Below, piece after piece: positions 34,977-48,587 of a DNA stretch of 64,000 bases. The translations under genes and the position numbers were made by a program. Under the pieces are notes generated by a model. The model saw only the letters and a program-made list of their open reading frames with translations, searched no databases and was not told where the DNA came from. The DNA comes from Prodigiosinella aquatilis (GTDB lineage Bacteria; Pseudomonadota; Gammaproteobacteria; Enterobacterales; Enterobacteriaceae), in assembly GCA_030388725.1 (NCBI GenBank), contig CP128857.1, forward strand, positions 4,402,001-4,466,000. Reading direction: 5' to 3'. Every line of letters starts with the position of its first letter. The first letter of the stretch is position 1.

Positions 34977-36287
34977 TCAAAACTGCTGCTCTTCCGTTGA
35001 TCCCGTCAGCGCGGTGACCGAAGAAGCCCCGCCCTGAATAATCGTCGTCACCTTATCAAAGTAGCCAGTACCCACTTCCTGCTGGTGTGAGACAAAGGTA
35101 TAACCCTCCTGACTCGCAGCAAACTCAGGTTGCTGCACTTTTTCCACATAGTGCTTCATACCTTCGCCCTGGGCATAGGCATGGGCCAGATCAAACATGT
35201 TGAACCACATACTATGAATCCCTGCCAACGTAATGAACTGGTACTTATAACCCATCTCCGACAACTCATCCTGGAAGCAGGCAATAGTCCGGTCATCCAG
35301 ATTCTTTTTCCAGTTGAACGACGGTGAACAGTTATAGGCCAGCAATTTACCAGGGAATTTTGCATGAATAGCCTCGGCAAAGCGACGTGCCAACCCCAGA
35401 TCGGGTGTCGAGGTTTCACACCATACCAAATCGGCATAAGGCGCATACGCCAGCCCACGACTGATAGCCTGTTCGACACCGGCCCGGGTACGGTAGAAAC
35501 CTTCCACCGTGCGCTCACCGGTAACAAAGTCCTTATCGTAGTCATCACAGTCAGAGGTCAGCAGATCGGCCGCATCCGCATCGGTACGCGCAACCAACAG
35601 CGTTGGCACACCCAGCACATCCGCCGCCAGACGGGCTGCCACCAGTTTCTGGATAGCTTCCTGCGTCGGCACCAATACTTTGCCCCCCATGTGACCGCAC
35701 TTCTTCACCGAGGCCAATTGATCTTCAAAATGGACTGCCGCCGCCCCGGCCTCAATCATGGATTTCATCAATTCAAACGCATTCAGCACACCACCAAAAC
35801 CCGCTTCAGCATCCGCGACAATCGGCAGAAAATAATCGGTATAACGCGGATCGTCTGGCCCGATACCGTTAGCCCACTGAATCTGGTCAGCGCGACGGAA
35901 TGTATTGTTAATGCGCTGCACCACAGACGGTACCGAGTTGGCCGGGTACAGTGACTGGTCGGGATACATACTGGATGCCAGATTGGCATCGGCGGCCACC
36001 TGCCAGCCGGAAAGATATACCGCCTCTAACCCGGCTTTGGCCTGTTGCAATGCCTGTCCTCCTGTCAATGCTCCCAGGCAGTTCACATAGCCTTTGCGTG
36101 ACTTACCATCGTGCAGGAGTTTCCACAGTTTGGCCGCACCCAATTGAGCCAACGTACTTTCCGGGTTGACCGAACCGCGAAGATTAACGACATCTTCAGC
36201 GCGATAAGGACGGGTGATGCCTTCCCAACGCTCATTTTTCCACTCTTCTTCAATTTGCTGTATTTGTTGGGTACGAGAGGTACTCAT
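34977..36287 (-). CDS. aceA: Isocitrate lyase AceA
   Basis: A 436-aa enzyme that splits isocitrate to succinate and glyoxylate. The catalytic Cys197 lies in KKCGHMGGK. Mg-binding acids are in the ADAEAGFGG segment near 158-166. The length and ends match E. coli (434). The start is the ATG at 36287 (MSTSRTQQ) behind GGAAGAG; an upstream in-frame ATG at 36308 is not needed. It lies 26 bp after aceB in the aceBAK operon. Confidence 0.97.
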   Translation of the reverse strand: MSTSRTQQIQQIEEEWKNERWEGITRPYRAEDVVNLRGSVNPESTLAQLGAAKLWKLLHDGKSRKGYVNCLGALTGGQALQQAKAGLEAVYLSGWQVAADANLASSMYPDQSLYPANSVPSVVQRINNTFRRADQIQWANGIGPDDPRYTDYFLPIVADAEAGFGGVLNAFELMKSMIEAGAAAVHFEDQLASVKKCGHMGGKVLVPTQEAIQKLVAARLAADVLGVPTLLVARTDADAADLLTSDCDDYDKDFVTGERTVEGFYRTRAGVEQAISRGLAYAPYADLVWCETSTPDLGLARRFAEAIHAKFPGKLLAYNCSPSFNWKKNLDDRTIACFQDELSEMGYKYQFITLAGIHSMWFNMFDLAHAYAQGEGMKHYVEKVQQPEFAASQEGYTFVSHQQEVGTGYFDKVTTIIQGGASSVTALTGSTEEQQF

Positions 36288-36313
36288 AACGACTCTTCCT
36301 TTTATCAACTGGA

Positions 36314-37912
36314 TTAATCAAGTAATGCGTAGCCGGGCAAGGTGAGGAAATCAATCAACTCATCTTGGGTCGTAATACGCTCCATCAAACGGGCAGCTTC
36401 ATCGAAACGCCCATTGCCGAAACGTTCTTCACCTACTTCTTCTCTGATCACTTGCATTTCTTCCGACAGCATCTGCCGGAACAGTGATTTGGTAATGGCT
36501 CTGCCATCATTCAGAGTTTTACCGTGATGAATCCATTGCCAGATGGAGGTGCGGGAGATTTCCGCTGTAGCGGCATCTTCCATCAGGCCATAAATCGGCA
36601 CGCAGCCGTTGCCAGAAATCCAGGCTTCAATGTACTGCACTGCTACACGGATATTGGCTCGCATCCCTGTTTCCGTGCGTTCCCCCGGACATGGTTCCAG
36701 CAACTCAGCGGCCGTAATGGGGGCATCCCCCTCGCGCAACACGTCCAGCTGATTTTTGCGTCCACCCAGAATCCGGTCAAAAATCGGCATTACCGTGTCT
36801 GCCAGGCCCGGATGCGCGATCCAGGTGCCATCGTGACCATTTCTCGCCTCCATCTCCTTATCCTGGCGAACTTTCTCCTGCACCCATTGGTTGTGCTTAG
36901 CATCTTTACTGGGAATAAACGCCGCCATACCGCCCATAGCAAATGCGCCACGCCGGTGACAGGTTTTAATCAATAAGCGCGAATAGGCATTTAGAAAGGG
37001 TTTATCCATCGTTACCGACTGGCGATCCGGCAGCACTCGATCAGGATGGTTTTTCAGCGTTTTGATGTAGCTGAAAATATAGTCCCAGCGGCCACAGTTC
37101 AGCCCAACGATGTGATCACGCATAACATAAAGAATTTCATCCATCTGGAAAACCGCTGGCAAAGTCTCAATCAGCACCGTGGCTTTAATGGTGCCACGTG
37201 GTAAACCAAAACGATCTTCGCTATAGCTGAATACATCATTCCACCAGGTGGCTTCTTGCCAGGATTGTGTTTTAGGAAGATAAAAATAAGGGCCACTGCC
37301 TTTCGCCAGTAGTTGCTGATAATTGTGGAAGAAATAAAGTGCAAAATCGAACAGGCTACCGGGAATCGCCTCCCCTCGCCAGGTGACATGCTTTTCAGGC
37401 AGGTGCAAACCGCGGACACGACAGATCAACACGGCCGGATCAGGTTTCAGTTGGTAAATTTTCCCAGTTTCATTGATGTAGGAGATGGTTCCCCGTACCG
37501 CATCACGCAAATTGATTTGTCCATCAATCACTTTGTCCCAACTGGGAGACAGTGAATCTTCAAAATCTGCCATGAAGACCTTCACATTAGCATTAAGCGC
37601 ATTGATTACCATCTTGCGCTCTACTGGTCCGGTAATTTCTACCCGGCGATCCAGCAAATCTTCAGGAATACCACGGATTTTCCAGCCATCATCAATAATG
37701 GAACTTGATTCCGAAATGAAATTCGGTAATTGACCTTCATCAATCAATTGTTGCTCGGTCTGCCGGACGGCCAGTAATTCATTGCGTTGCGGTGTGAAAC
37801 GGCTGACCAGGTCAGTGAGGAAATCAACCGCATCATCAGTCAGGATATGACGCTCAGCCTCGCCAAAATGCTGACTGAATGCCAATTCCTTACTTATCGT
37901 CTGTTGCGTCAT
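36314..37912 (-). CDS. aceB: Malate synthase A
   Basis: A 532-aa enzyme that condenses glyoxylate with acetyl-CoA to malate. Conserved stretches are VKVFMADFEDSLSP, the RGLHLPEKH region, GRWDYIFSYIKT and AHPGLADTVMPIFD. The start at 37912 (MTQQTISKEL) has AAGGAA with 8-base spacing, while the ATG at 37918 is too close. It is the first gene of aceBAK, and an IclR operator lies about 100 bp upstream. Confidence 0.97.
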   Translation of the reverse strand: MTQQTISKELAFSQHFGEAERHILTDDAVDFLTDLVSRFTPQRNELLAVRQTEQQLIDEGQLPNFISESSSIIDDGWKIRGIPEDLLDRRVEITGPVERKMVINALNANVKVFMADFEDSLSPSWDKVIDGQINLRDAVRGTISYINETGKIYQLKPDPAVLICRVRGLHLPEKHVTWRGEAIPGSLFDFALYFFHNYQQLLAKGSGPYFYLPKTQSWQEATWWNDVFSYSEDRFGLPRGTIKATVLIETLPAVFQMDEILYVMRDHIVGLNCGRWDYIFSYIKTLKNHPDRVLPDRQSVTMDKPFLNAYSRLLIKTCHRRGAFAMGGMAAFIPSKDAKHNQWVQEKVRQDKEMEARNGHDGTWIAHPGLADTVMPIFDRILGGRKNQLDVLREGDAPITAAELLEPCPGERTETGMRANIRVAVQYIEAWISGNGCVPIYGLMEDAATAEISRTSIWQWIHHGKTLNDGRAITKSLFRQMLSEEMQVIREEVGEERFGNGRFDEAARLMERITTQDELIDFLTLPGYALLD

Positions 37913-38010
37913 TATCATAGTTCCTTGTTAGATTCTCTTCGTCTTGTTGGCTGCAAAACCAGTGAATTTCATACAACCATTTTTCACTCAACAGGGTTAA
38001 GCCTAACTCA

Positions 38011-38039
38011 TCGAATTTAAAAATCAAAAACTATTTCCA
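38011..38039 (-). promoter_or_regulatory. IclR operator of aceBAK
   Basis: On the minus strand the site reads TGGAAATAGTTTTTGATTTT and continues AT-rich. It matches the known E. coli IclR operator upstream of aceB almost base for base through its first 17 positions. Confidence 0.75.
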
Positions 38040-38367
38040 TTTTAAAATAAAAAACACGACAACATATTGAAATATAAAAAATTAAAGTTAGTTCCAATGA
38101 GGAAACGAATTTCACCAGAAGAGAAGATGGAAAAAGTGAAGTGATAAAGAAGAAAAAAGGAAGGTGCTTTGCTAACCGTTGATAAACCTATGTACGGCAT
38201 CAGAACAGTGATAATGGGAAGAAGAGTAAAGCATCCGCGCCAGGAGTGGCATGGTTTGAGATTGAGGAGATACTTGTAGCGTCTTACGATCTCCTCATTA
38301 CTGCCGCTATACGCACTTATAAAATACAAGGTGTCTTCTTCGACGCCTTATATCGCTATACAGAAGA
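38040..38367. other. Region between aceB control site and metA
   Basis: No credible gene. It contains the distal aceBAK control region (AT-rich to 38100) and the metA 3' flank. An inverted repeat GAGGAGAT ... ATCTCCTC at 38264-38296 with a 17-base loop has no T tail. A 95-codon minus-strand frame here has odd composition and no ribosome site. Confidence 0.5.
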
Positions 38368-39297
38368 CTACTCCAGGGTAGGATTCATATGCCGCAAATC
38401 ATAAGGTGTAATCTGATAAACGTAATAATTCAACCAGTTGGTGAATAACAGATGACCATGGCTGCGCCAGCTGGCGCTGGGCGGCAAGTCCGGATTGTTA
38501 TCCGGGAAATAGTTAAACGGGATGACAGGATTAAGGCCGGCCGCCAGATCGCGATGATATTCGCTGGCCAGCGTCAACGCATCATATTCGGGATGTCCGG
38601 TCACAAAGGCCAGTCGTTTATCAGGGCTGGCGAACAAATAGGCACCGGTTTGCTCCGACTCCGCCAGTATTTCCAAGTCGGTGTACTGACGAATAGCCTC
38701 AGTCGGAAAATCAGCATAACGGGAATGTGGTGCCAGGAAAGTTTCGTCGAACCCACGGGTCAGCAAAGCATGGGGTGCCAAGGTGCGGTGTTGATACACA
38801 CCAGCCAGTTTTTCCTTACGGGTCATCTTGGGAATATCATATAAAATATTCAACGCCGCCTGTACCGCCCAACAGACGAACAGTGTCGAGGTGACGTGCC
38901 CTTTCGCCCATTGCAGAACGCGCTCTATTTGTGGCCAGAACATCACATCATGGAAGTCCACTAGTCCCAGCGGTGCGCCGGTGACCACCAGACCATCAAA
39001 ATTTTCGTCCTGGATATCTTCAAAATCGCAATAGAAAGTATTGAGATGCTCCGCCGGCGTGTTTTTAGATTCATGACTGTCAATACGTAACAGTTGGATA
39101 TCAATCTGCAACGGCGAATTGGATAACAGCCGCAGGAACTGATTCTCCGTCTCGATTTTTTTCGGCATCAGATTGAGGATCAGCACCTTGAGCGGACGGA
39201 TTTCCTGGGTACGAGCGCGTGAAGACGTCATAACAAAAACATTTTCGTTACGCAGGAAATTTACAGCTGGTAACTCATCAGGAACCCGAATTGGCAT
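38368..39297 (-). CDS. metA: Homoserine O-succinyltransferase MetA
   Basis: A 309-aa enzyme, exactly the E. coli length, that makes O-succinylhomoserine in the first committed step of methionine synthesis. The nucleophile is Cys142 in TLFVCWAVQAALN, and the catalytic His and Glu are in VTGHPEYD. The N-terminal PIRVPDELPAVNFLRNENVF is typical. Three MetJ-like boxes lie just upstream. It neighbours aceB as in E. coli. Confidence 0.97.
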   Translation of the reverse strand: MPIRVPDELPAVNFLRNENVFVMTSSRARTQEIRPLKVLILNLMPKKIETENQFLRLLSNSPLQIDIQLLRIDSHESKNTPAEHLNTFYCDFEDIQDENFDGLVVTGAPLGLVDFHDVMFWPQIERVLQWAKGHVTSTLFVCWAVQAALNILYDIPKMTRKEKLAGVYQHRTLAPHALLTRGFDETFLAPHSRYADFPTEAIRQYTDLEILAESEQTGAYLFASPDKRLAFVTGHPEYDALTLASEYHRDLAAGLNPVIPFNYFPDNNPDLPPSASWRSHGHLLFTNWLNYYVYQITPYDLRHMNPTLE

Positions 39298-39324
39298 AAC
39301 TATAGAACCTCAAAGCATACGTAT

Positions 39325-39348
39325 AAACGTTTAGACATCCAGATGCCT
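39325..39348. promoter_or_regulatory. Tandem MetJ boxes of metA
   Basis: Three consecutive 8-mers AAACGTTT, AGACATCC and AGATGCCT each match AGACGTCT at 6 of 8 bases. The tandem arrangement is how MetJ binds cooperatively. The site is about 30-50 bp before metA. Confidence 0.75.
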
Positions 39349-40003
39349 ACGATATCGTCTTTGCCTAATGATGTCGAGTATTCAACTGTTAGTTGAAAAT
39401 ATTTCATCTTAAGAGATGATATTTTCCTAACGTCGATACTCTCGTATCAGTCTTATGGCAGGCCGATGCATCTCGCTGGCACCGGTGCTAAAGGCAGTGT
39501 TAGCGCTTTGGCACCGCCTGCGCTACAGCTCTACCGATGATTTTATGATCTTGCTATCATGGCGGTGCCTTTCCCCTCCTGCAGATTCTACGTGGTCGCG
39601 TCGACCAGACAACACCGGAAGTTTTTCTGATGATGACAACGCAATTTTATCGTCAGCGAGATCGGGCGCTGGAGTTAATCGAACATAGCGAGCAAAAGCT
39701 TTACGCGGCATTGGCCACAAAATGAACTACGGTTAGACCATGTAGAAAAACGTTGAACCGTTTAAGATAAAACACTGCCTCAAGTCTTTGGATCGAATGA
39801 TGATCTTCTCCCATGCTCGTTTATAAAAAGCATTGGGCAATTCATTATGGGTTATCTTTTATAGCTGTTTGAAAAATCAATAGAACTAAATTTATTATTC
39901 CAATATTCTAAAGAAGGTTTGCCGTTATTTGATACGGGCCCGGCGACAGCATGCTGGGCAGATATCCCTCCGTGCCTGCCGGCTGCATCAACACGACAGA
40001 CGT
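39349..40003. other. 655-bp region between metA and the rrn terminator, with a small unassigned frame
   Basis: E. coli has yjaA/yjaB in this interval; neither is recognisable here. A 31-codon plus-strand frame at 39630-39725 (MMTTQFYRQRDRALELIEHS then EQKLYAALATK) has protein-like composition and an open extension upstream to about 39545, but no ribosome site. It may be the tail of a decayed gene. The rest is AT-rich without features. Confidence 0.35.
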
Positions 40004-40033
40004 GAAAAAGCCCTCTGCTTTCACAGAGGGCTT
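40004..40033 (-). terminator. Terminator of the rRNA operon
   Basis: On the minus strand AGCCCTCTG and CAGAGGGCT form a hairpin followed by TTTTTC, 11 bp after the 5S gene. Confidence 0.9.
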
Positions 40034-40044
40034 CATCTAGTTGA

Positions 40045-40164
40045 ATGCCTGGCAGTTCCCTACTCTCACATGGGGAGACCCCACACTACCATCGGCGCTA
40101 CGGCGTTTCACTGCTGAGTTCGGCATGGGGTCAGGTGGGACCACCGCGCTATCGCCGCCAGGCA
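40045..40164 (-). rRNA. rrf: 5S rRNA
   Basis: The 120-nt gene starts TGCCTGGCGGC and ends with the complementary GCCAGGCA, as in E. coli. It lies 107 bp after the 23S gene and is followed by a terminator. Confidence 0.97.
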
Positions 40165-40271
40165 AATTCTGTTTCGTTCCAACCGTCACACTTCCGCGTC
40201 ACCATCAGAACCAATACCGGAACATCACTGAAAATAGCTCGTCTCTCATTCCAAAACACCTTGGGTGTTGT

Positions 40272-43280
<3,009 letters not shown>

Positions 43281-43418
43281 TCACAACCCGAAGGTGTCTT
43301 TTTCATGAAGAGCAAGACCACCTCGCGCTGCAATTATTTGAGAGACTCTGATACAGCAACATCCTCGCCATCAAGGCCAGGTTTCGCTGTATCGTTTCAA
43401 TTTTCAGCTTGTTCCAGA

Positions 43419-43431
43419 TTGTTAAAGAGCA
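43419..43431 (-). promoter_or_regulatory. Spacer boxA antitermination element
   Basis: TGCTCTTTAACAA on the minus strand, between tRNA-Ala and 23S, is the boxA of enterobacterial rrn spacers. Confidence 0.85.
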
Positions 43432-43482
43432 AAATACTTCACAGCATACTGTTGCCAATATACTCTGAAGTCTTTTTTTGTA

Positions 43483-43558
43483 TGGTGGAGCTATGCGGGA
43501 TCGAACCGCAGACCTCCTGCGTGCAAAGCAGGCGCTCTCCCAGCTGAGCTATAGCCCC
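43483..43558 (-). tRNA. tRNA-Ala (TGC)
   Basis: The 76-nt cloverleaf starts GGGGCTATAGCTCAGC, has anticodon loop TTTGCAC with TGC, and ends with encoded CCA. It lies in the 16S-23S spacer. Confidence 0.97.
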
Positions 43559-43659
43559 ATCGCATGAAAACCTTTACACAAATTTCTGTCAGGCAAGGCG
43601 CAATTCTCGACACAGACTCTCGTCCGTGACAGGAAACACAACACAGCATGGAAAGAAAT

Positions 43660-43736
<77 letters not shown>

Positions 43737-43805
43737 ATAAAGGTATTTCTGCTCGTACTTCATCAGACAATCTGTGTGAGCACTTCACATTACCACTATC
43801 TTTGG

Positions 43806-45348
<1,543 letters not shown>

Positions 45349-45498
45349 AAGATTTGTTTGATGTGCTTCCGAAGAAGCGATGCTCAAAGAATTTATAACT
45401 GTTTATTCGTAATGAATTTACTGTCAGTCACTCTTCAAGTCTTTTCGTATTGATTACGATAGGGTCCTGTGAGTGCCCACACAGATTGTCTGATTATA

Positions 45499-45511
45499 TT
45501 GTTAAAGAGCA
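45499..45511 (-). promoter_or_regulatory. Leader boxA of the rRNA operon
   Basis: TGCTCTTTAACAA on the minus strand, between the promoters and 16S, is the standard antitermination signal. Confidence 0.85.
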
Positions 45512-45541
45512 GGACCACCTTTTCGTGGTCGCGGGCCGCAT

Positions 45542-45569
45542 ATACTATGCGTTTCCGCTAGAAAGTCAA
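45542..45569 (-). promoter_or_regulatory. rrn P2 promoter
   Basis: TTGACT at 45569-45564 and TAGTAT at 45547-45542 with 16-bp spacing lie about 95 bp downstream of P1. Confidence 0.7.
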
Positions 45570-45638
45570 GTAATACAAACTCTAATTCTTACTGAAACCA
45601 CCACAACATCATCGCTGTTGCCGTGTCAGTGGAGGCGC

Positions 45639-45666
45639 ATTATAGGGATCCGCCAAAGTTACACAA
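45639..45666 (-). promoter_or_regulatory. rrn P1 promoter
   Basis: TTGTGT at 45666-45661 and TATAAT at 45644-45639 with 16-bp spacing are followed by GCGCCTCC, the GC-rich discriminator of stringently controlled rrn P1 promoters. An A-rich tract upstream resembles an UP element. Confidence 0.85.
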
Positions 45667-45830
45667 CCTCTTTTTAGATCTTTCTTTCTGTTCGCACATT
45701 TTTCCACCCTTTCGTTGAGATCTTGTACATACAACGCTATTTTCAAAGTCAAATAAGGAGATCCAATCAGAACACTGAAGCTAAAATAGGTAGTTGTGGT
45801 GAATATTTTACCCAAAAGAGGTGATTGAAG

Positions 45831-46385
45831 ATGACTAACGTGCTCCGTCCGTTTAAAGGAATTGTGCCAATAACTGGCGAAAGGGTTATGATCGACCCAT
45901 CAAGTGTGGTTATAGGCGAGGTCACTCTTGCAGATGATGTCAGCATCTGGCCATTAGTCACCATTCGCGGAGACGTTAATCGAATCCATATTGCAGCCCG
46001 TACGAACATTCAGGATGGCAGCGTACTGCATGTCACACACTGCTCGGAAAAAAATCTGCAAGGTAATCCTTTGATCATTGGCGAGAATGTCACCATCGGA
46101 CATAAGGCTATGCTGCACGGTTGTACTATAGGAAATAGGGTTCTAATTGGTATGGGCTCGATCATTCTGGATGGTGCCATCATTGAAGATGATGTAATGA
46201 TCGGTGCAGGCAGTCTGGTATCTCCAGGCAAAGTACTGGAAAAAGGCTATCTTTACCTCGGCAGTCCTGCTAAAAAAATTCGCCCCCTAAGCCCACTGGA
46301 AATTGAAGGCTTACTTTACTCGGCAAATAATTACGTTTTATGGAAAGATGAATATCTGGATCAGCAGAGAGCAAAGCACCCTTGA
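45831..46385 (+). CDS. yrdA: Gamma-carbonic-anhydrase-like protein YrdA
   Basis: A 184-aa left-handed beta-helix protein with hexapeptide repeats (VVIGEVTLADDVSIWPLVTI, IGENVTIGHKAMLHGCTIGN). The metal-binding histidines of gamma carbonic anhydrases are represented in LHVTHC and IGHKAMLHG. The E. coli enzyme's physiological role is unclear. The ATG at 45831 aligns with E. coli; a TTG two codons earlier is less likely. It is divergent from the rrn operon, as next to rrnD in E. coli. Confidence 0.94.
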   Translation: MTNVLRPFKGIVPITGERVMIDPSSVVIGEVTLADDVSIWPLVTIRGDVNRIHIAARTNIQDGSVLHVTHCSEKNLQGNPLIIGENVTIGHKAMLHGCTIGNRVLIGMGSIILDGAIIEDDVMIGAGSLVSPGKVLEKGYLYLGSPAKKIRPLSPLEIEGLLYSANNYVLWKDEYLDQQRAKHP

Positions 46386-46425
46386 TCATACGCTCAAATT
46401 CGTCTTCTAAATCTCAACGATAAAC

Positions 46426-46452
46426 GCGGAACAAAGGTAGCCACTGTTCCGC
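46426..46452 (+). terminator. Hairpin after yrdA
   Basis: GCGGAACA and TGTTCCGC form a perfect 8-bp stem followed by ATTTTCC, 41 bp after yrdA. Confidence 0.65.
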
Positions 46453-46592
46453 ATTTTCCCCACCATATCGCTGCTGGATAGTGACAAAGCTAATAGAACA
46501 TTAGCTCTGAAATTCGTTAACCAGTACGGAGAATCTTATTACTTTTGATTATTAATCTCATAATTCACGCTCAGGAAGTTGTATTGATTGGT

Positions 46593-47420
46593 TCAACTGG
46601 CAAGTTCCTGTTTCATTTGCTGAATGACCGGGACAACATTAGGCATGACACCGTGCCACAACTGGAAAGCGTGTGCTGCCTGCCAAATAAGCATTCCTAA
46701 TCCGTCCGAACAATGCTGAGCGCCATGTTGCAAACACCACTTCAGGAATGGCGTTGGCTCCGGCAGATAAAACATGTCATAACAGCATATATCTTGAGAA
46801 ATTAGCGATGCGGGTAATGCTGGTATATCACCCGTAATACCCGATGATGTGGCATTAATAATAAGATCAAAAGCACAATCATTTAGCTCATGCATTGATA
46901 CAGCGGTAATATTGCCCAATGAACTGAAATGTTCAGCCAGCACCGTTGCTTTGGACAAGGTCCGATTTGTTAACACCAACGAACATCCATGACTCAGCAA
47001 GGGTTGAATCACTCCCCTGGTTGCTCCACCAGCCCCAATCAGCAAAATGCGAGACTGTGGTTGTATCAAATCACGATGCTTAAGGTCACTCAGTAAACCA
47101 ATACCATCCGTGTTATCACCATACAGTTCACCATTATCCATTTTTTTGATGGTATTTACGGCTTTCGCAAAGGAAGCTCGTTCACTGAGAGCATCGACTT
47201 CAGCGCAAGCCCGCTCTTTAAAAGGTGCAGTAATGTTGGCACCATAAGCCCCCGCCTCAAAATAATCTCTCAAGCTTTTCTCGAAACCGGCAACCGGCGC
47301 CAGAATACGCTCGTATGCAAGCTCAATCCCGGTCTGCTCGGAAAAGAGAGCGTGAATGCGAGGGGACTTACTATGCGCGATGGGATTACCAAAAACCGCA
47401 AAAAATTTCATATTAGACAT
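46593..47420 (-). CDS. aroE: Shikimate dehydrogenase AroE
   Basis: A 275-aa NADPH-dependent enzyme that reduces 3-dehydroshikimate to shikimate. The substrate loop SKSPRIHALF, the catalytic Lys in NITAPFKERA, the cofactor motif IGAGGATRG and NRT (residues 149-151 region) are present. The start at 47420 (MSNMKFFAVFGNP) has GGGAG with 5-base spacing. It lies 17 bp after tsaC in the dprA-smg-yrdD-tsaC-aroE cluster. Confidence 0.96.
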   Translation of the reverse strand: MSNMKFFAVFGNPIAHSKSPRIHALFSEQTGIELAYERILAPVAGFEKSLRDYFEAGAYGANITAPFKERACAEVDALSERASFAKAVNTIKKMDNGELYGDNTDGIGLLSDLKHRDLIQPQSRILLIGAGGATRGVIQPLLSHGCSLVLTNRTLSKATVLAEHFSSLGNITAVSMHELNDCAFDLIINATSSGITGDIPALPASLISQDICCYDMFYLPEPTPFLKWCLQHGAQHCSDGLGMLIWQAAHAFQLWHGVMPNVVPVIQQMKQELAS

Positions 47421-47437
47421 CGTATCTCCCATTGCAT

Positions 47438-48007
47438 TTACCCTTGTCGCAACATCTCTCCCGTCAAGGCATCACGAATTTCAGACGGATTTAACCGGCC
47501 ACCAACATTGCCATGTAATACTGGGAAATCATCTCCAAACTGTTGAGCTACTTCAACAGCAGAACGACATGGTAGCTGACCACTCAAGTTAGCGCTGGTT
47601 GATACCAATGGCTTACCATAACTCAGACACAACTGTTTCACCAAAGGATGAGCGCTGACACGGACAGCCAGAGAGGTGAACTTTCCCGTTAACCATCTTG
47701 GTGTAGCTGGTTTGGCCGGGATCACCCATGTCACAGGTCCTGGCCAGGAAGCGAAAATAGCCGCCTTCTGTTCTGCGCTTAATGCGGCAAGATCCAGGTA
47801 AGGTTCCAGTTGCGAAAATTCAGCGGCAATCAGAATCAATCCTTTTTCCCACGGACGTTGCTTCAACTTTAGCAGCTGTTTAACTGCAGTCTCGTTGTCA
47901 GGATCGCATCCTAAACCAAATACAGCCTCGGTTGGGTAGGCGATGACGTTTCCTTCCTTCAATTTCTGTAACAGAGGAACCAATTGATCTTGTGGGAAAT
48001 TATTCAT
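47438..48007 (-). CDS. tsaC: L-threonylcarbamoyladenylate synthase TsaC (YrdC)
   Basis: A 189-aa enzyme that makes threonylcarbamoyl-AMP for the t6A37 modification of ANN-decoding tRNAs. It has the YrdC-fold motifs AYPTEAVFGLGCDP, KQRPWEKGLILIA, WPGPVTWVIP and STSANLSG. The length is as in E. coli (190). The start overlaps the yrdD stop by 8 bases. Confidence 0.95.
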   Translation of the reverse strand: MNNFPQDQLVPLLQKLKEGNVIAYPTEAVFGLGCDPDNETAVKQLLKLKQRPWEKGLILIAAEFSQLEPYLDLAALSAEQKAAIFASWPGPVTWVIPAKPATPRWLTGKFTSLAVRVSAHPLVKQLCLSYGKPLVSTSANLSGQLPCRSAVEVAQQFGDDFPVLHGNVGGRLNPSEIRDALTGEMLRQG

Positions 48008-48560
48008 TGCTATCCATCTTTTCTGTTATTACTGGTTTTCCGCACAATTTACTGGCACAAAAACGTTTCAGTCCATGCGCCGTTTTTTTCTCAAGCAATA
48101 ACGGATAATGGCAATACTCACACTCCCCCGCTATTGGTTTATGGTTCAGTGTAAATTGACAGTCAGGATAGCGTTCACAAGCATGGAAAACCTTCCCATA
48201 ACGGGATTTACGCTGGAGTAACTTACCTTTATGGCATTGAGGACAGGTCAGCGATGTTGTATCTGGACGATCCATCGTTTCGATATGATCGCAATCAGGA
48301 TAGCGACTACAACCGATAAACATGCCATAACGGCCTTGCCGCAGTATTAATGTCGACTGGCAGAGAGGGCAGCTTTGCCCCTCCAATACTTTGACCACAT
48401 GACCGTCAGCCTGCGCTTTTAACGGCCGGATATATTCACACGCCGGGTAGCAAGAACAACCAAGAAAAGGGCCATGCCGTCCGGATCGAATAACCAGCGC
48501 AGCCCCACATTCAGGACAAGCCTGTTGCTTTTTCTCATCAAAAAGAGTGGTTTTAACCAT
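48000..48560 (-). CDS. yrdD: Topoisomerase-type C4 zinc-finger protein YrdD
   Basis: A 186-aa protein of three or four zinc-ribbon repeats like the C-terminal part of topoisomerase I: CPECGAALVIRSGRHGPFLG, CPLCQSTLILRQGRYGMFIG, CPQCHKGKLLQRKSRYGKVF and a final CEYCHYPLLLEKK. It has no catalytic topoisomerase domain. Probably it binds single-stranded nucleic acid; its function is unknown in E. coli too. It is encoded between smg and tsaC. Confidence 0.92.
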   Translation of the reverse strand: MVKTTLFDEKKQQACPECGAALVIRSGRHGPFLGCSCYPACEYIRPLKAQADGHVVKVLEGQSCPLCQSTLILRQGRYGMFIGCSRYPDCDHIETMDRPDTTSLTCPQCHKGKLLQRKSRYGKVFHACERYPDCQFTLNHKPIAGECEYCHYPLLLEKKTAHGLKRFCASKLCGKPVITEKMDSNE

Positions 48561-48587
48561 TACGTATCTACTTACCCTTCTTTACTG

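Noticed and set aside
38264..38296. Inverted repeat GAGGAGAT as metA terminator
   Set aside because: The 17-base loop and lack of a T tail make it unconvincing.
38042..38329. 95-codon minus-strand ORF between metA and aceB
   Set aside because: Phe/Leu-rich composition typical of AT-rich noncoding DNA, no ribosome site, and it overlaps the aceB control region.
39455..39688. 77-codon plus-strand ORF near metA
   Set aside because: Composition is not protein-like, there is no ribosome site, and another frame over the same bases looks better.
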